Shown: positions 48,207 to 59,197 of the stretch, one piece after another
How positions within the stretch are numbered: the first letter of the stretch is position 1
How the letters are laid out: each line of letters begins with the position of its first letter
Assembly: GCF_023611925.1 (NCBI RefSeq)
Contig: NZ_CP091456.1
Span: forward strand, 992,001 to 1,056,000
DNA length: 64,000 bases
Reading direction: 5' to 3'
Source of the DNA: Avibacterium sp. 20-132
GTDB taxonomy: Bacteria; Pseudomonadota; Gammaproteobacteria; Enterobacterales; Pasteurellaceae
Translations under genes and position numbers: made by a program
Notes under the pieces: model-generated
Databases searched by the model: none
The model's input: only the letters and a program-made list of their open reading frames with translations
What the model was told of the DNA's origin: nothing

Positions 48207-48689
48207 ATGAAATCTCTTGTCAATTTTATTCAAAAAACACTCAGCATTACCGTGGTGAGCATTCTTGCTACGATGTCGTGCTTAGTTTTTCTCAATGTGG
48301 TGTTACGTTATGGCTTCAACAGTAGTATTAACATCACCGAGGAAGTCTCTCGCTATTTATTTGTGTGGCTGACTTTCCTTGGCGCAATTTTAGCCTTTAA
48401 TGATGATCAACACGTTCACGTAACGATTTTAACCCATAAGCTTTCTGCTTATCAGCGTCATCTTCTCAGTCTATTGACTGACGGACTTATGTTGTTCTGT
48501 TGCTATTTGATTATTCGCGGTGGCTGGACACAATTTGAGCTTAATTTAACCAATTATGCCCCCATTTCTGGATTACCACAGGGGATCACCTACTTAGCAA
48601 GCGTTGTTGCTGGTGTCTTTATTGGCTTACTGCTAAGCATACGTTTCGTTGCAAACCTTCGTTTATTATTGAAAGGGGGCATTCAATGA
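48207..48689 (+). CDS. yiaM: TRAP transporter small membrane subunit
   Basis: The product has 160 residues and four membrane helices of the DctQ family, with NITEEVSRYLFVWLTFLGA as the family motif. It works with YiaN and YiaO in Na+-driven import. The E. coli and Haemophilus homologues have been linked to L-xylulose or 2,3-diketo-L-gulonate uptake. It overlaps yiaN by ATGA. Confidence 0.92.
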   Translation: MKSLVNFIQKTLSITVVSILATMSCLVFLNVVLRYGFNSSINITEEVSRYLFVWLTFLGAILAFNDDQHVHVTILTHKLSAYQRHLLSLLTDGLMLFCCYLIIRGGWTQFELNLTNYAPISGLPQGITYLASVVAGVFIGLLLSIRFVANLRLLLKGGIQ

Positions 48690-49966
48690 CCGTTATTATT
48701 TTCCTTTCTGTTTTACTCGGTGCGATTATTTTAGGTATTCCCGTTGCTTTCTCACTCTTAATTTGTGGGATTGCCTTGATGATCCATTTGGATTTATTTG
48801 ATGCTCAAATTTTGGCACAACAAATTGTGAGCGGTGCAGATAGCTTTTCATTAATGGCTATTCCCTTTTTTATTCTTGCCGGCGAAATTATGAATGAGGG
48901 CGGGTTGTCCAAACGCATTATTGATTTGCCAATGAAATTAGTCGGACATAAGCGTGGTGGGCTAGGATTTGTTGCTATTTTAGCTGCAATGATTATGGCA
49001 AGTTTATCCGGCTCGGCGGTGGCGGATACCGCGGCAGTGGCAGCAATGTTATTACCAATGATGAAAACCACAGGCTACCCTTTAGGGCGTTCTGCGGGAT
49101 TAATTGGTACTGCGGGTATTATTGCCCCGATCATTCCCCCTTCAATTCCGTTTATTGTGTTTGGCGTGGCGAGCGGGGTATCCATTACAAAACTCTTCTT
49201 AGCAGGTATCTTCCCCGGCGTATTAATGGGCTGTTGCCTAGCCGCACTATGGTGGTGGCAAGCAAAACGGCTTAATTTAATGACATTTTCTAAAGCAACA
49301 AAACAAGAACTATGTATTTCCTTTAAAAACAGTGTATGGGCGTTGTTATTACCTGTCATTATTATTGGCGGATTCCGTTTAGGCATCTTCACTCCAACAG
49401 AAGCCGGGGCAGTTGCGACGTTCTATGCCCTGTTTGTGGCAGTATTTATCTATCGCGAACTAAAGATCAGCGCGTTATATAAAGTGTTATTTTCCGCAGC
49501 AAAAACAACCGGCGTGGTAATGTTTTTAGTGGCAGCTGCGAATGTAACGGGGTGGCTCATCACCGTTGCAGAGTTGCCTCAAATGATTACAGAGTTATTA
49601 GAACCTTTGATTAACTCACCAACTTTATTGCTGATTGTCATTATGCTGGTGGTATTTATTGTGGGTATGGTAATGGATTTAACCCCAACCGTGTTGATTT
49701 TAACCCCTGTGTTAATGCCACTAGTTGAAGAGGCGGGCATTGATCCCGTGTATTTCGGCGTGCTATTTATTTTAAATACGTCGATTGGGTTAATTACCCC
49801 ACCTGTCGGTAATGTATTAAATGTAATTACGGGCGTGTCAAAACTGCCATTTGATGAAGCCGCAAAAGGCATTTTACCTTATATGTTAATGATGATTATT
49901 TTGCTCTTTGCTTTCATCTTTGTCCCTTCATTAATTTTAACGCCACTTTCGTGGATGCAACCTTAA
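48686..49966 (+). CDS. yiaN: TRAP transporter large membrane subunit
   Basis: The product has 426 residues and about twelve membrane helices of the DctM family. PFFILAGEIMNEGGLSKRI and the GTAGIIAPIIPPSIPFIVFG segment are characteristic. It forms the translocation channel with YiaM. The Na+ gradient could come from the NQR pump in this window. Confidence 0.95.
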   Translation: MTVIIFLSVLLGAIILGIPVAFSLLICGIALMIHLDLFDAQILAQQIVSGADSFSLMAIPFFILAGEIMNEGGLSKRIIDLPMKLVGHKRGGLGFVAILAAMIMASLSGSAVADTAAVAAMLLPMMKTTGYPLGRSAGLIGTAGIIAPIIPPSIPFIVFGVASGVSITKLFLAGIFPGVLMGCCLAALWWWQAKRLNLMTFSKATKQELCISFKNSVWALLLPVIIIGGFRLGIFTPTEAGAVATFYALFVAVFIYRELKISALYKVLFSAAKTTGVVMFLVAAANVTGWLITVAELPQMITELLEPLINSPTLLLIVIMLVVFIVGMVMDLTPTVLILTPVLMPLVEEAGIDPVYFGVLFILNTSIGLITPPVGNVLNVITGVSKLPFDEAAKGILPYMLMMIILLFAFIFVPSLILTPLSWMQP

Positions 49967-49982
49967 ACCCAAGGAGAGAACT

Positions 49983-50969
49983 ATGAAACTATTCAATCTA
50001 AAAACCTTAGCAACCTTAGTAACCAGTGCGTTTATGCTTGCTTCAACCGCTAATGCGGCAACCACATTACGTTTTGGTTATGAAGCTCCTCGTAGTGATA
50101 CACAACACATTGCCGCGAAAAAATTTAATGAATTGTTAAAAGAAAAAACCAAAGGAGAATTAAAGCTCAGCTTATTTCCAGATAGCACCTTAGGTAATGC
50201 ACAAACGATGATTAGTGCAGTACGCGGCGGCACTATTGATATTGAAATGTCTGGTTCACCGAATTTTACTGGGTTAGAACCGAAATTAAATGTGATTGAT
50301 ATTCCGTTTATTTTTAAAGATCGTGAACACGTGTATAAAGTGCTAGACGGTGAGATTGGACAAGGGTTATTGAAAGATCTTGAAGCGCAAGGATTAAAAG
50401 GCTTAGCATTTTGGGACGTCGGATTCCGTGCCTTTTCTAATTCTAAACACCCCGTAACTAAACCTGAAGACATTAAAGGATTGAAAGTGCGTACAAACCA
50501 AAATCCAATGTACATTCAAGCCTTTAGCCTATTAGGTGCAAACCCCGTTCCAATGCCACTTTCAGAGCTTTATACCGCGCTTGAAACCCGTGCGGTGGAT
50601 GCACAAGAACATCCCATTGGCATTTTCTGGTCAGCAAAATTGTATGAAGTACAAAAATATTTAAGCCAAACCAATCACGGTTATACGCCATTAATTGTTG
50701 TGATGAACAAAGCCAAATTTGATGGGCTTAGCCCAGCATTACAACAAGCGATTGTTTCTGCGGCAAAAGAAGCGGGGCAATATCAGCGTGATCTGAATGT
50801 AAAAAATGAACAAGAGATTATCGCGAATTTACGCAAAGCAGGGGTAGAAGTGATTGAAAAAGTCGATACTACCCCATTTAAAACAGTAATTGAAGCGGAC
50901 GTACGCAAATCGTTTATTGATAAACACGGCGATACCTTAGTAAAAGAAATTGATGCGTTAGCACAATAA
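49983..50969 (+). CDS. yiaO: TRAP transporter substrate-binding protein
   Basis: The product has 328 residues with a signal peptide (about 1-25, cleavage after ANA). It belongs to the DctP family, with FWDVGFRAFSNSKHPV and the substrate carboxylate-binding Arg region KVRTNQNPMY. AAGGAG lies before ATG 49983. It is followed by a degenerate uptake-signal pair. Confidence 0.94.
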   Translation: MKLFNLKTLATLVTSAFMLASTANAATTLRFGYEAPRSDTQHIAAKKFNELLKEKTKGELKLSLFPDSTLGNAQTMISAVRGGTIDIEMSGSPNFTGLEPKLNVIDIPFIFKDREHVYKVLDGEIGQGLLKDLEAQGLKGLAFWDVGFRAFSNSKHPVTKPEDIKGLKVRTNQNPMYIQAFSLLGANPVPMPLSELYTALETRAVDAQEHPIGIFWSAKLYEVQKYLSQTNHGYTPLIVVMNKAKFDGLSPALQQAIVSAAKEAGQYQRDLNVKNEQEIIANLRKAGVEVIEKVDTTPFKTVIEADVRKSFIDKHGDTLVKEIDALAQ

Positions 50970-50991
50970 TTCATCGGTCAATCATTAGAGA

Positions 50992-51037
50992 AAGTGCGGT
51001 GTAATTTTTACGCATTTTGTATAGAACACCGCCACTT
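50992..51037 (+). terminator. Imperfect inverted uptake-signal pair between yiaO and lyxK
   Basis: AAGTGCGGT (50992-51000) faces ACCGCCACTT (51028-51037), which has one extra base. It may attenuate the operon between the transport and catabolic genes. Confidence 0.45.
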
Positions 51038-51092
51038 TTTGATTGAAGAATAAAAGAGGTTGCCTGATGAATTGCAGTTTGGAGTAGAAAGA

Positions 51093-52544
51093 ATGGATTA
51101 CTATTTAGGCATTGATTGCGGTGGTACCTTTATCAAAGCCGCATTATTTGATGCAAAGGGCAAAATGTTTGCCTGCATACGAGAAAATGTGCCAGTCATT
51201 AGTGAGCAAGCCGGCTATGCGGAGCGTGATATGACGCATTTATGGCAAGTTTGTGCTAACGTCATCAAAAAGACCATTACGCAAAGTGAGATCTGCCCGA
51301 CACATATTAAAGGAGTTGGCATTTCTGCTCAAGGTAAAGGTGTTTTTTTACTTGATCAACAAAATGCCCCGCTTGGACGAGCCATTCTTTCCTCAGATCA
51401 ACGCGCATTAGAAATTGTACGGCAATGGCAACAAGCTGGGATTTCTGAAAAATTATATCCCCACACACGGCAGACATTATGGACCGGACACCCTGTTTCG
51501 ATCTTACGCTGGCTTAAAGACTATGAACCTGAGCGTTATCACAATATCGGGGCAATCTTGATGTCGCACGATTACCTACGTTTTTGTTTAACGGGGGAAT
51601 TGGCTTGTGAAGAAACCAATATTTCGGAATCCAATTTATACAATATGCAGACGCAACACTATGATCCTCAGTTAGCGGAAATGCTTGGATTAGATCACAT
51701 CACCGAAAAACTGCCCCCAATTGTCAAAGCCAATCAAATTGCCGGCTACGTCAATGCCGAAGCTGCCAAACTCACTGGCTTAGCCCAAGGTACGCCCGTT
51801 GTAGGGGGATTGTTTGATGTGGTTTCTACGGCACTTTGTGCTGGATTAGATGATGAAACAAAATTAAATATCGTGTTAGGGACTTGGTCTGTTGTGAGTG
51901 GCGTGACAGATCATATTGATGATACTCAACACATTCCCTTCGTATATGGACGTTATGCACAAAAAGGCAAATTTATTATTCACGAAGCTAGCCCCACTTC
52001 AGCGGGCAATCTTGAATGGTTTGTAAAAGAATGGGGCAATCTGAGTTATCAAACCATCAATGATGGCGTTGCCGCATTACCCGTCAGTGAAAGTGCGGTG
52101 CTTTTTGTGCCATTTTTATATGGTTCAAATGCAGGGCTTGGTATGAAATCAGGGTTTTATGGTATTCAAGCTCATCACAACAAAATGCATTTATTCCAAG
52201 CGATTTATGAAGGTGTGCTATTTAGTATGAAATATCACCTTGATCGTATGTTGCAACGATTCCCTAATCCACAAGTGTTGCGTATTACAGGTGGTCCTGC
52301 AAAATCCCAAGTATGGATGCAAATGCTCGCTGATCTCACGGGAATGAAAATTGAAGTCCCTGAGATTGAAGAAACAGGCTGTCTTGGCGCGGCAATGATG
52401 GCAATGGAAGGCACGCGAGGGCATACAATGCCAATAACAGCCAAACAACAATACTTTATACCTAATTCGCAAAACTTTGCAATTTATCAGAAAAAATATC
52501 AGCGTTATCAACAGTTTGTTTCCGCATTACAAGCCTTGCTGTAA
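51093..52544 (+). CDS. lyxK: L-xylulokinase-type FGGY kinase
   Basis: The product has 483 residues from ATG 51093, with GGAG upstream. It is an FGGY carbohydrate kinase with YYLGIDCGGTFIKAALFD (phosphate 1) and the ADP-binding VLRITGGPAKSQVWMQMLAD region. In E. coli, LyxK (YiaP) phosphorylates L-xylulose and 3-keto-L-gulonate. The next three genes process the product. An uptake-signal core lies inside at 52091. Confidence 0.88.
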   Translation: MDYYLGIDCGGTFIKAALFDAKGKMFACIRENVPVISEQAGYAERDMTHLWQVCANVIKKTITQSEICPTHIKGVGISAQGKGVFLLDQQNAPLGRAILSSDQRALEIVRQWQQAGISEKLYPHTRQTLWTGHPVSILRWLKDYEPERYHNIGAILMSHDYLRFCLTGELACEETNISESNLYNMQTQHYDPQLAEMLGLDHITEKLPPIVKANQIAGYVNAEAAKLTGLAQGTPVVGGLFDVVSTALCAGLDDETKLNIVLGTWSVVSGVTDHIDDTQHIPFVYGRYAQKGKFIIHEASPTSAGNLEWFVKEWGNLSYQTINDGVAALPVSESAVLFVPFLYGSNAGLGMKSGFYGIQAHHNKMHLFQAIYEGVLFSMKYHLDRMLQRFPNPQVLRITGGPAKSQVWMQMLADLTGMKIEVPEIEETGCLGAAMMAMEGTRGHTMPITAKQQYFIPNSQNFAIYQKKYQRYQQFVSALQALL

Positions 52545-52590
52545 ACAAAAGTGCGGTTGAAATTTTATGACTTTTTATTAGGACGAAACA

Positions 52591-53451
52591 ATGAGAAAAC
52601 ACAAACTCGGCATTTACGAAAAGGCCCTACCCAAAAACATCAGCTGGCAAGATAGACTTTCCATCGCCAAAGCCTGTGGCTTTGATTTTGTCGAAATCTC
52701 CATTGATGAAACAGATGAACGATTGAGCCGGTTAGATTGGAGCAAGGCGCAACGCCTTGAACTGGTGCAAGCCATTATCAATACGGGCGTCACCATTCCC
52801 TCAATGTGCCTTTCTGCCCATCGCCGCTTTCCTTTTGGCAGTCACGACGAAACGCTTCGCCAAAAAGCCTATGAGATTATGGAAAAAGCTATTCAGTTGG
52901 CGGTAGATGTGGGTATCCGCACCATTCAATTAGCGGGTTATGATGTGTATTACGAAGAACAAGACGAAAGTACGTTAGCACGCTTTCAACAAGGAATGGA
53001 ATGGGCGGTTGAGTTAGCGGCAAGCAATCAAGTCACACTTGCAATGGAAATTATGGATACCCCCTTTATGAGTTCCATTACCCGCTGGAAAAAATGGGAT
53101 AACCTCATTCGCTCCCCTTGGTTTACTGTCTATCCTGACCTCGGCAATCTTTCTGCGTGGAATGATAATGTGGTCGAAGAATTACAATTAGGCATCGAAA
53201 AAATTTCCGCGATTCATTTGAAAGACACCTATAAAGTTACCGAAACCTGCAAAGGACAGTTCCGCGATGTCCCCTTTGGCAAAGGCTGCGTAGATTTTGT
53301 TACCTGCTTTAAAACCCTTGCCGAGCTAAATTATCGCGGGGCGTTTCTCATTGAAATGTGGACAGAAAAAGCCGATGAACCGATTGAAGAAATCATCAAC
53401 GCACGCCGTTTTATTGAACAACAAATGCAACAAGGAGGATTCCAATGCTAG
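52591..53451 (+). CDS. sgbU: L-ribulose-5-phosphate (L-xylulose-5-P) 3-epimerase
   Basis: The product has 286 residues of the AP endonuclease family 2 TIM barrel, with [33 protein letters not shown] and [11 protein letters not shown]. It converts L-xylulose-5-P to L-ribulose-5-P (UlaE/SgbU). Its last 7 bp overlap the araD-like gene. Confidence 0.9.
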   Translation: MRKHKLGIYEKALPKNISWQDRLSIAKACGFDFVEISIDETDERLSRLDWSKAQRLELVQAIINTGVTIPSMCLSAHRRFPFGSHDETLRQKAYEIMEKAIQLAVDVGIRTIQLAGYDVYYEEQDESTLARFQQGMEWAVELAASNQVTLAMEIMDTPFMSSITRWKKWDNLIRSPWFTVYPDLGNLSAWNDNVVEELQLGIEKISAIHLKDTYKVTETCKGQFRDVPFGKGCVDFVTCFKTLAELNYRGAFLIEMWTEKADEPIEEIINARRFIEQQMQQGGFQC

Positions 53452-54140
53452 CCGAATTACGCGAAAAAGTGTTACACGCCAATCTCGCCCTACCAAAACA
53501 TCATTTGGTCACCTTTACGTGGGGAAATGTCAGCGAAATAGACCGCACTTCAGGGCTGCTCGCCATTAAGCCATCAGGGGTGGACTATGACAAGATGACG
53601 GCAGAGGATATTGTGATTGTCGATATGCATACAGGGGAACGCGTGTGGGGAAATAAAAAACCGTCTTCAGATACCCCAACCCATCTTGCTCTGTATCGTC
53701 AATTTCCTGACATTGGCGGGATTGTGCATACCCACTCACGGCACGCCACCATTTGGGCGCAAGCTGGATTAGATTTAATTGCCGCCGGCACAACCCACGC
53801 GGATTATTTTTATGGCAGCATTCCTTGTACGCGAAAAATGACTGACGAAGAAATTAACGGGAATTACGAGCTTGAAACCGGCAATGTGATTGTAGAAACC
53901 TTCCGCCAACGCAAGATTAATGCGAAAGAGGTGCCAGCCGTATTAGTCCATTCACACGGACCTTTTGCGTGGGGAAGCGATGCGGAAAATGCGGTGCATA
54001 ACGCGGTTGTGTTAGAAGAAATTGGCTATATGAATTTATTCAGCCATCAGTTAAATGCAAATTTAACCTCAATGCAACCCGTGTTATTGGATAAACATTA
54101 TTTGCGTAAACACGGCAAAAATGCGTATTATGGGCAGTAA
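53445..54140 (+). CDS. sgbE: L-ribulose-5-phosphate 4-epimerase
   Basis: The product has 231 residues of the class II aldolase family. The zinc ligands are in [13 protein letters not shown] and the third His is in [12 protein letters not shown]. It makes D-xylulose-5-P, the entry to the pentose phosphate pathway and a substrate for the nearby tkt. AAGGAGG precedes ATG 53445. Confidence 0.93.
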   Translation: MLAELREKVLHANLALPKHHLVTFTWGNVSEIDRTSGLLAIKPSGVDYDKMTAEDIVIVDMHTGERVWGNKKPSSDTPTHLALYRQFPDIGGIVHTHSRHATIWAQAGLDLIAAGTTHADYFYGSIPCTRKMTDEEINGNYELETGNVIVETFRQRKINAKEVPAVLVHSHGPFAWGSDAENAVHNAVVLEEIGYMNLFSHQLNANLTSMQPVLLDKHYLRKHGKNAYYGQ

Positions 54141-54152
54141 AAGGAGGCAATA

Positions 54153-54830
54153 ATGGCAAAACCGTTATTACAAATTGCATTAGATTCACTAACTCTTGAA
54201 AAAGGATTAGTGGATGCCAAACAGGCCGCCCCTTTTGTTGATGTGATTGAAGTCGGGACGATTTTAGCTTGTGCAGAAGGAATGAAATCAGTCAAAATTT
54301 TGACCGCACTTTATCCTGAACATATTATTGTCTGTGATCTAAAAACAACCGATGGTGGCGCAATTCTCGCGCAAATGGCCTTTGATGCCGGCGCTGATTG
54401 GCTGACAGTTTCGGCGGCAGCACATCTAGCAACCAAAGCAAGTTGTCAGCAAGTTGCAGACGCCTTTAATAAAGCCCACCCCGATCTGAAAGTAAAAAAA
54501 GAAATTCAAATTGAATTGTATGGTAACTGGACACTTGATGATGCAAAACAATGGTTAGATCTCGGTGTAACGCAGGCGATTTATCACCGTTCTAGAGATG
54601 CTGAATTAGCAGGGAAAGGCTGGACAGAGACGGATCTTCACTTGATGAAACAACTTTCTGAACTTGGTTTTTCGCTTTCTATTACGGGAGGCATTGTTCC
54701 ACAAGATATTCATTTATTTAAAGAGATTAAAAACGTGAAAGCCTTTATTGCAGGCAGAGCGTTGGTTGGGGATAGCGGACAAGCGACGGCGAGCGCAATA
54801 TTAACTGAAATAGATCGTTACTGGTCGTAA
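54153..54830 (+). CDS. sgbH: 3-keto-L-gulonate-6-phosphate decarboxylase
   Basis: The product has 225 residues of the OMP decarboxylase superfamily. The metal- and substrate-binding Asp/Lys motif VCDLKTTDGGAILAQMA (about 64-80) and ALDSLTLEKGL at the start are typical. It gives L-xylulose-5-P and CO2. Here it is the last gene, whereas in E. coli it precedes sgbU and sgbE. AAAGGAGG lies before the ATG. Confidence 0.93.
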   Translation: MAKPLLQIALDSLTLEKGLVDAKQAAPFVDVIEVGTILACAEGMKSVKILTALYPEHIIVCDLKTTDGGAILAQMAFDAGADWLTVSAAAHLATKASCQQVADAFNKAHPDLKVKKEIQIELYGNWTLDDAKQWLDLGVTQAIYHRSRDAELAGKGWTETDLHLMKQLSELGFSLSITGGIVPQDIHLFKEIKNVKAFIAGRALVGDSGQATASAILTEIDRYWS

Positions 54831-54853
54831 TGCATTCTTTCAGCCCCTTATCA

Positions 54854-54884
54854 GATACCAAACGATGATGTTTGGTATCTTTTA
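54854..54884 (+). terminator. Terminator of the yia/sgb operon
   Basis: The stem GATACCAAAC pairs with GTTTGGTATC around GATGAT, followed by TTTTATT. Confidence 0.88.
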
Positions 54885-54998
54885 TTCATTAGGCATAAAG
54901 CTTATAAATACTAATCAAATTAATTGCTATTTTTTCACAATAAATCGGGTAGAATAGCCAGAATTCAGTTTTTACATTTGATAACTAGGAGAACAAAA

Positions 54999-56996
54999 AT
55001 GTCGAATCGAAAAGAATTAGCCAATGCCATTCGTTTTTTAAGTATGGATGCCGTACAAAAAGCCAAATCAGGGCATCCGGGGGCGCCAATGGGAATGGCG
55101 GATATTGCAGAAGTATTATGGCGTGATTTTTTAGTACATAACCCAACCAATCCTAAATGGTCAAACCGCGATAGATTTGTGTTATCAAATGGTCACGGCT
55201 CGATGCTTATTTATAGCTTATTACACCTTACTGGCTATGATTTATCTATTTCCGACCTTCAACAATTCCGTCAATTACATTCCAAAACTCCGGGACACCC
55301 TGAATATGGCTATGCACCGGGCGTAGAGACCACCACCGGGCCATTAGGTCAGGGTATTACCAATGCGGTAGGTATGGCAATTGCAGAGAAAACCCTTGCT
55401 GCCCAATTTAACCGCCCAGACCACGAAATTATCAACCACTACACTTACGCCTTTTTGGGTGACGGCTGTTTAATGGAAGGGATTTCACACGAGGCGTGTT
55501 CATTAGCGGGAACCTTAGGCTTAGGCAAATTAATCGCTTTCTATGATGACAACAATATTTCCATTGATGGCGAAGTAGACGGTTGGTTCACCGATAACAC
55601 AAAACAACGTTTTGAAGCCTATAATTGGCAAGTCATTGGTCAAATTGACGGGCATAATCCCGAAGCCATTGCTGAGGCAATTAAACAAGCGCAAGCAGAG
55701 AAACATCGCCCAACCTTGATTATCTGTAAAACAACCATTGGTTATGGCTCACCAAACAAAGCCGGTTCACACGACAGTCACGGTGCGCCATTAGGTGAGG
55801 AAGAAATCGCCTTAACCCGTAAAAATTTAGGATGGAACTACGCACCGTTTGACATTCCAGCAGAAATTTATGCCCAATGGGATGCGAAAGAAAAAGGTCA
55901 GCAAGCAGAACAGGCGTGGAATGAAAAATGGACAGCCTATCGCCAAGCTTATCCTGAATTAAGTGCTGAGCTTGAACGTCGCTTAAGCGGGGAATTACCG
56001 GCGAATTGGACAACCGAAAGCCAAGCATTCATTGAAAAATTACAAGCAAATCCTGCCAGCATTGCGAGCCGTAAAGCCTCACAGAACGCCATTGAAGCTT
56101 ATGCGCCATTATTGCCAGAATTGTTAGGCGGTTCAGCGGATTTAGCCGGGTCTAACTTAACCTTATGGTCAGGTTCACGCCCAATTCGTGCAACAGCAAA
56201 CCAAGATGGTAATTACCTCAACTACGGTGTGCGTGAGTTCGGTATGTCTGCCATTATGAATGGAATTGCCTTACACGGTGGCTTCATTCCTTATGGTGCA
56301 ACGTTCTTAATGTTTATGGAATATGCGCATAATGCCGTAAGAATGGCAGCATTAATGAAACAACGTGCGTTATTTGTTTATACTCACGACTCCATTGGTT
56401 TAGGTGAAGATGGCCCAACTCACCAGCCAGTAGAACAAACCGCGACATTACGTTTAATCCCAAATTTAGAAACGTGGCGTCCGTGCGACCAAGTGGAATC
56501 AGCAGTCGCGTGGAAAGCCGCCATTGAGCGTAAAGATGGCCCGAGCGCGATGATTTTCAGCCGCCAAAATTTAACTCAAATGGACAGAACCCCAGCACAA
56601 TTAGCAAATGTCGCACGTGGTGGTTATATTTTAACAGATAGCGAAGGTACGCCAGATTTAATCTTCATTGCAACTGGTTCAGAAGTTGAATTAGCCGTAA
56701 AAGCCGCGGAGCAACTTCGTCAAGAAGGTAAAAACGTGCGTGTGGTTTCAATGCCTTCAACTAACGTGTTTGACAAACAAGATGACGCATACCGTGAAAG
56801 CGTGTTGCCAAGTAACGTGACCAAACGTGTTGCTATTGAAGCAGGCATTAGCGAATTTTGGTATAAATACGTTGGTTTTGGTGGACGAATCGTGGGAATG
56901 AACACCTTTGGCGAATCAGCACCAGCGGGTGAATTATTCAAACTGTTCGGCTTTACCGTAGAAAATGTCATCGCAAAAGCGAAAGAAATTCTATAA
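54999..56996 (+). CDS. tkt: Transketolase
   Basis: The product has 665 residues from ATG 54999, with AGGAG upstream; the earlier frame holds promoter sequence. The TPP motif is [13 protein letters not shown] (about 153-165) and the second-domain motif is [14 protein letters not shown] (about 465-478). It moves two-carbon units between sugar phosphates and links the products of the yia/sgb and gnd routes to glycolysis. Confidence 0.97.
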   Translation: MSNRKELANAIRFLSMDAVQKAKSGHPGAPMGMADIAEVLWRDFLVHNPTNPKWSNRDRFVLSNGHGSMLIYSLLHLTGYDLSISDLQQFRQLHSKTPGHPEYGYAPGVETTTGPLGQGITNAVGMAIAEKTLAAQFNRPDHEIINHYTYAFLGDGCLMEGISHEACSLAGTLGLGKLIAFYDDNNISIDGEVDGWFTDNTKQRFEAYNWQVIGQIDGHNPEAIAEAIKQAQAEKHRPTLIICKTTIGYGSPNKAGSHDSHGAPLGEEEIALTRKNLGWNYAPFDIPAEIYAQWDAKEKGQQAEQAWNEKWTAYRQAYPELSAELERRLSGELPANWTTESQAFIEKLQANPASIASRKASQNAIEAYAPLLPELLGGSADLAGSNLTLWSGSRPIRATANQDGNYLNYGVREFGMSAIMNGIALHGGFIPYGATFLMFMEYAHNAVRMAALMKQRALFVYTHDSIGLGEDGPTHQPVEQTATLRLIPNLETWRPCDQVESAVAWKAAIERKDGPSAMIFSRQNLTQMDRTPAQLANVARGGYILTDSEGTPDLIFIATGSEVELAVKAAEQLRQEGKNVRVVSMPSTNVFDKQDDAYRESVLPSNVTKRVAIEAGISEFWYKYVGFGGRIVGMNTFGESAPAGELFKLFGFTVENVIAKAKEIL

Positions 56997-57021
56997 TTTT
57001 TGACCGCACTGTCATTTTGGT

Positions 57022-57053
57022 AAAAACCTTGAGTTTCGGCTCAAGGTTTTTTT
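57022..57053 (+). terminator. Rho-independent terminator of tkt
   Basis: The stem AAAACCTTGAG pairs with CTCAAGGTTTT around TTTCGG, followed by a T tract. Confidence 0.92.
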
Positions 57054-57139
57054 GTTTGTGTATAGAGTCTCTGAATTATCCTGAGTTCTTGCTATATTTT
57101 TCAAATCTTTTCTCTCAAAATTTGATCCCTGCCACAAAA

Positions 57140-57157
57140 ATGAAATTTATTTTTCAT
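57140..57157. promoter_or_regulatory. Candidate IolR-type operator upstream of iolD
   Basis: ATGAAA-N6-TTTCAT is a palindrome with the 6-bp spacing of known RpiR-type IolR sites (GGAA-N6-TTCC). A related half-site GAAATGAAAG follows at 57171. It lies 73 bp upstream of the iolD start. No iolR gene is in the window. Confidence 0.45.
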
Positions 57158-57229
57158 TTTTATTTTATTTGAAATGAAAGTGTGATTATATAGTGCCTGA
57201 ATAAGTCTTAGGGTAACGAGGAGAGAAAG

Positions 57230-59170
57230 ATGAAAACAGTTAGACTGACAGTTGCACAAGCCTTAATAAAATTCTTAGATAATCAGTATGTTGAATTTGA
57301 TGGCAAAGTGACGAAGTTTATTGAGGGTATCTTTGGGATCTTTGGACACGGAAATGTGCTGGGATTAGGACAAGCGCTTGAGCAAAATTCAGGCGATTTA
57401 ATCGTTAGACAAGGACGTAATGAACAAGGAATGGCACACGTTGCTATCGGTTTTGCTAAACAGAAATTACGTAAACAAATCTATGCGTGTACATCTTCAG
57501 TTGGACCAGGTGCTGCGAATATGATTACTGCTGCTGCAACTGCAACAGCCAACCGTATCCCTTTACTTTTATTACCGGGCGATGTATTTGCGACACGTCA
57601 GCCAGATCCAGTGTTGCAACAAATTGAGCAACCTTATGATTTAAGTATTAGCACGAATGATGCTTTTCGAGCGGTGAGTAAATATTGGGATCGTGTAAAT
57701 CGTCCAGAGCAGCTAATGACAGCCTGTATTAATGCAATGCGCGTACTGACAGATCCAGCGGAAACGGGGGCAGTAACGATTGCTTTGCCACAAGATGTAC
57801 AGGGGGAGGCTTATGATTTTCCAGAGGCATTCCTAACAAAACGTATTCATCGTATTGAGCGTACATTACCAACAGAACCAATGTTACAAGATGCATTGGC
57901 ATTAATTCAATCAAAGAAAAAACCACTTATTATTTGTGGTGGTGGAGTACGTTATTCAGAGGCAGCAGAACAATTAAAAGCCTTTGCTGAAATCTATAAT
58001 ATCCCCTTTGCCGAGACGCAAGCAGGAAAAAGTGCGGTGATTTCTTCCCATTATCTGAATGTTGGCGGGGTGGGTGAAACGGGGTGTTTATCTGCTAATT
58101 TACTTGCCAAAGAAGCGGATCTAATTATTGGTATTGGGACAAGATATACAGATTTTACCACTTCTTCAAAATGGATTTTCCAACACCCTGAAGTGAAATA
58201 TCTTAACATCAATATTGCTCGTTTTGATGCTTATAAATTAGATGGTGTACAAATCACTGCGGATGCAAAAGAAACGTTAGAAAAATTGACCGCACTTCTC
58301 GCATCAACAGGCTATCAAAGTGCGTGGGGGGAAGCAATTTCTCAAGCTAAGCAACAGTTTGAACAAGAATTGGAGCGTCTTTACCACCTATCTTATAACG
58401 AAAATAATTTTATCCCAGAAGTAGATGATAATTTAAATCGTGCAGAAGTATTTGAAGAATTTATTAGGCTTACTGATTCTCATTTAACCCAAAGCCGTGT
58501 ACTGGGTATTTTGAATGAAACATTAGGGGATAATGATGTGATTGTTGGAGCAGCAGGTAGTTTACCTGGTGATTTACAACGAGTATGGCAATCTAAAGGT
58601 GTTAATACTTATCATTTGGAATATGGTTATTCTTGTATGGGCTATGAGGTAAATGCTGCTCTTGGGGTGAAATTAGCACAGCCACAACGAGAAGTTTATG
58701 CGTTGTTAGGTGATGGTTCTTATATGATGCTTCATTCTGAATTGGTTACCTCTATTCAAGAAGGCAAGAAAGTTAATGTAGTCTTGTTTGATAATATGAC
58801 CAATGGTTGTATTAACAATCTTCAAATTGGACACGGTATGGATAGCTTTGCGACAGAATTTCGTTTTAGAAATGCGGAAACAAATAAGCTCAATGGCGGT
58901 TTTGTTCCCGTTGATTTTGCTATGAATGCGGCTTCTTATGGTTGTAAAACCTACCGTGTAACGACAGAAGAAGAACTGTTCGAAGCCTTGTATGATGCAC
59001 AAAAACAATCTGTCTCTACCTTAATTGATGTGAAAGTACTACCGAAAACAATGTTGCATTCGTACGGCAGTTGGTGGCACGTTGGCGTCGCAGAAGTTTC
59101 CGAAAAAGAACGAATTCAACAGGCTTATGAAAATGCAGTAAAACGCATAAATGAAGCAAGACGTTATTAA
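57230..59170 (+). CDS. iolD: 3D-(3,5/4)-trihydroxycyclohexane-1,2-dione acylhydrolase
   Basis: The product has 646 residues, a TPP-dependent enzyme of the acetolactate synthase superfamily. It has [18 protein letters not shown] near residue 31, [14 protein letters not shown] (catalytic Glu region) and the TPP motif [17 protein letters not shown] near residue 500. It opens the ring of the diketo-inositol to 5-deoxy-glucuronate. It is the first gene of iolD-iolE-iolG. Uptake-signal cores occur inside. Confidence 0.95.
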   Translation: MKTVRLTVAQALIKFLDNQYVEFDGKVTKFIEGIFGIFGHGNVLGLGQALEQNSGDLIVRQGRNEQGMAHVAIGFAKQKLRKQIYACTSSVGPGAANMITAAATATANRIPLLLLPGDVFATRQPDPVLQQIEQPYDLSISTNDAFRAVSKYWDRVNRPEQLMTACINAMRVLTDPAETGAVTIALPQDVQGEAYDFPEAFLTKRIHRIERTLPTEPMLQDALALIQSKKKPLIICGGGVRYSEAAEQLKAFAEIYNIPFAETQAGKSAVISSHYLNVGGVGETGCLSANLLAKEADLIIGIGTRYTDFTTSSKWIFQHPEVKYLNINIARFDAYKLDGVQITADAKETLEKLTALLASTGYQSAWGEAISQAKQQFEQELERLYHLSYNENNFIPEVDDNLNRAEVFEEFIRLTDSHLTQSRVLGILNETLGDNDVIVGAAGSLPGDLQRVWQSKGVNTYHLEYGYSCMGYEVNAALGVKLAQPQREVYALLGDGSYMMLHSELVTSIQEGKKVNVVLFDNMTNGCINNLQIGHGMDSFATEFRFRNAETNKLNGGFVPVDFAMNAASYGCKTYRVTTEEELFEALYDAQKQSVSTLIDVKVLPKTMLHSYGSWWHVGVAEVSEKERIQQAYENAVKRINEARRY

Positions 59171-59197
59171 TTATTCATTGTTTAAGAAGGAAAAATT

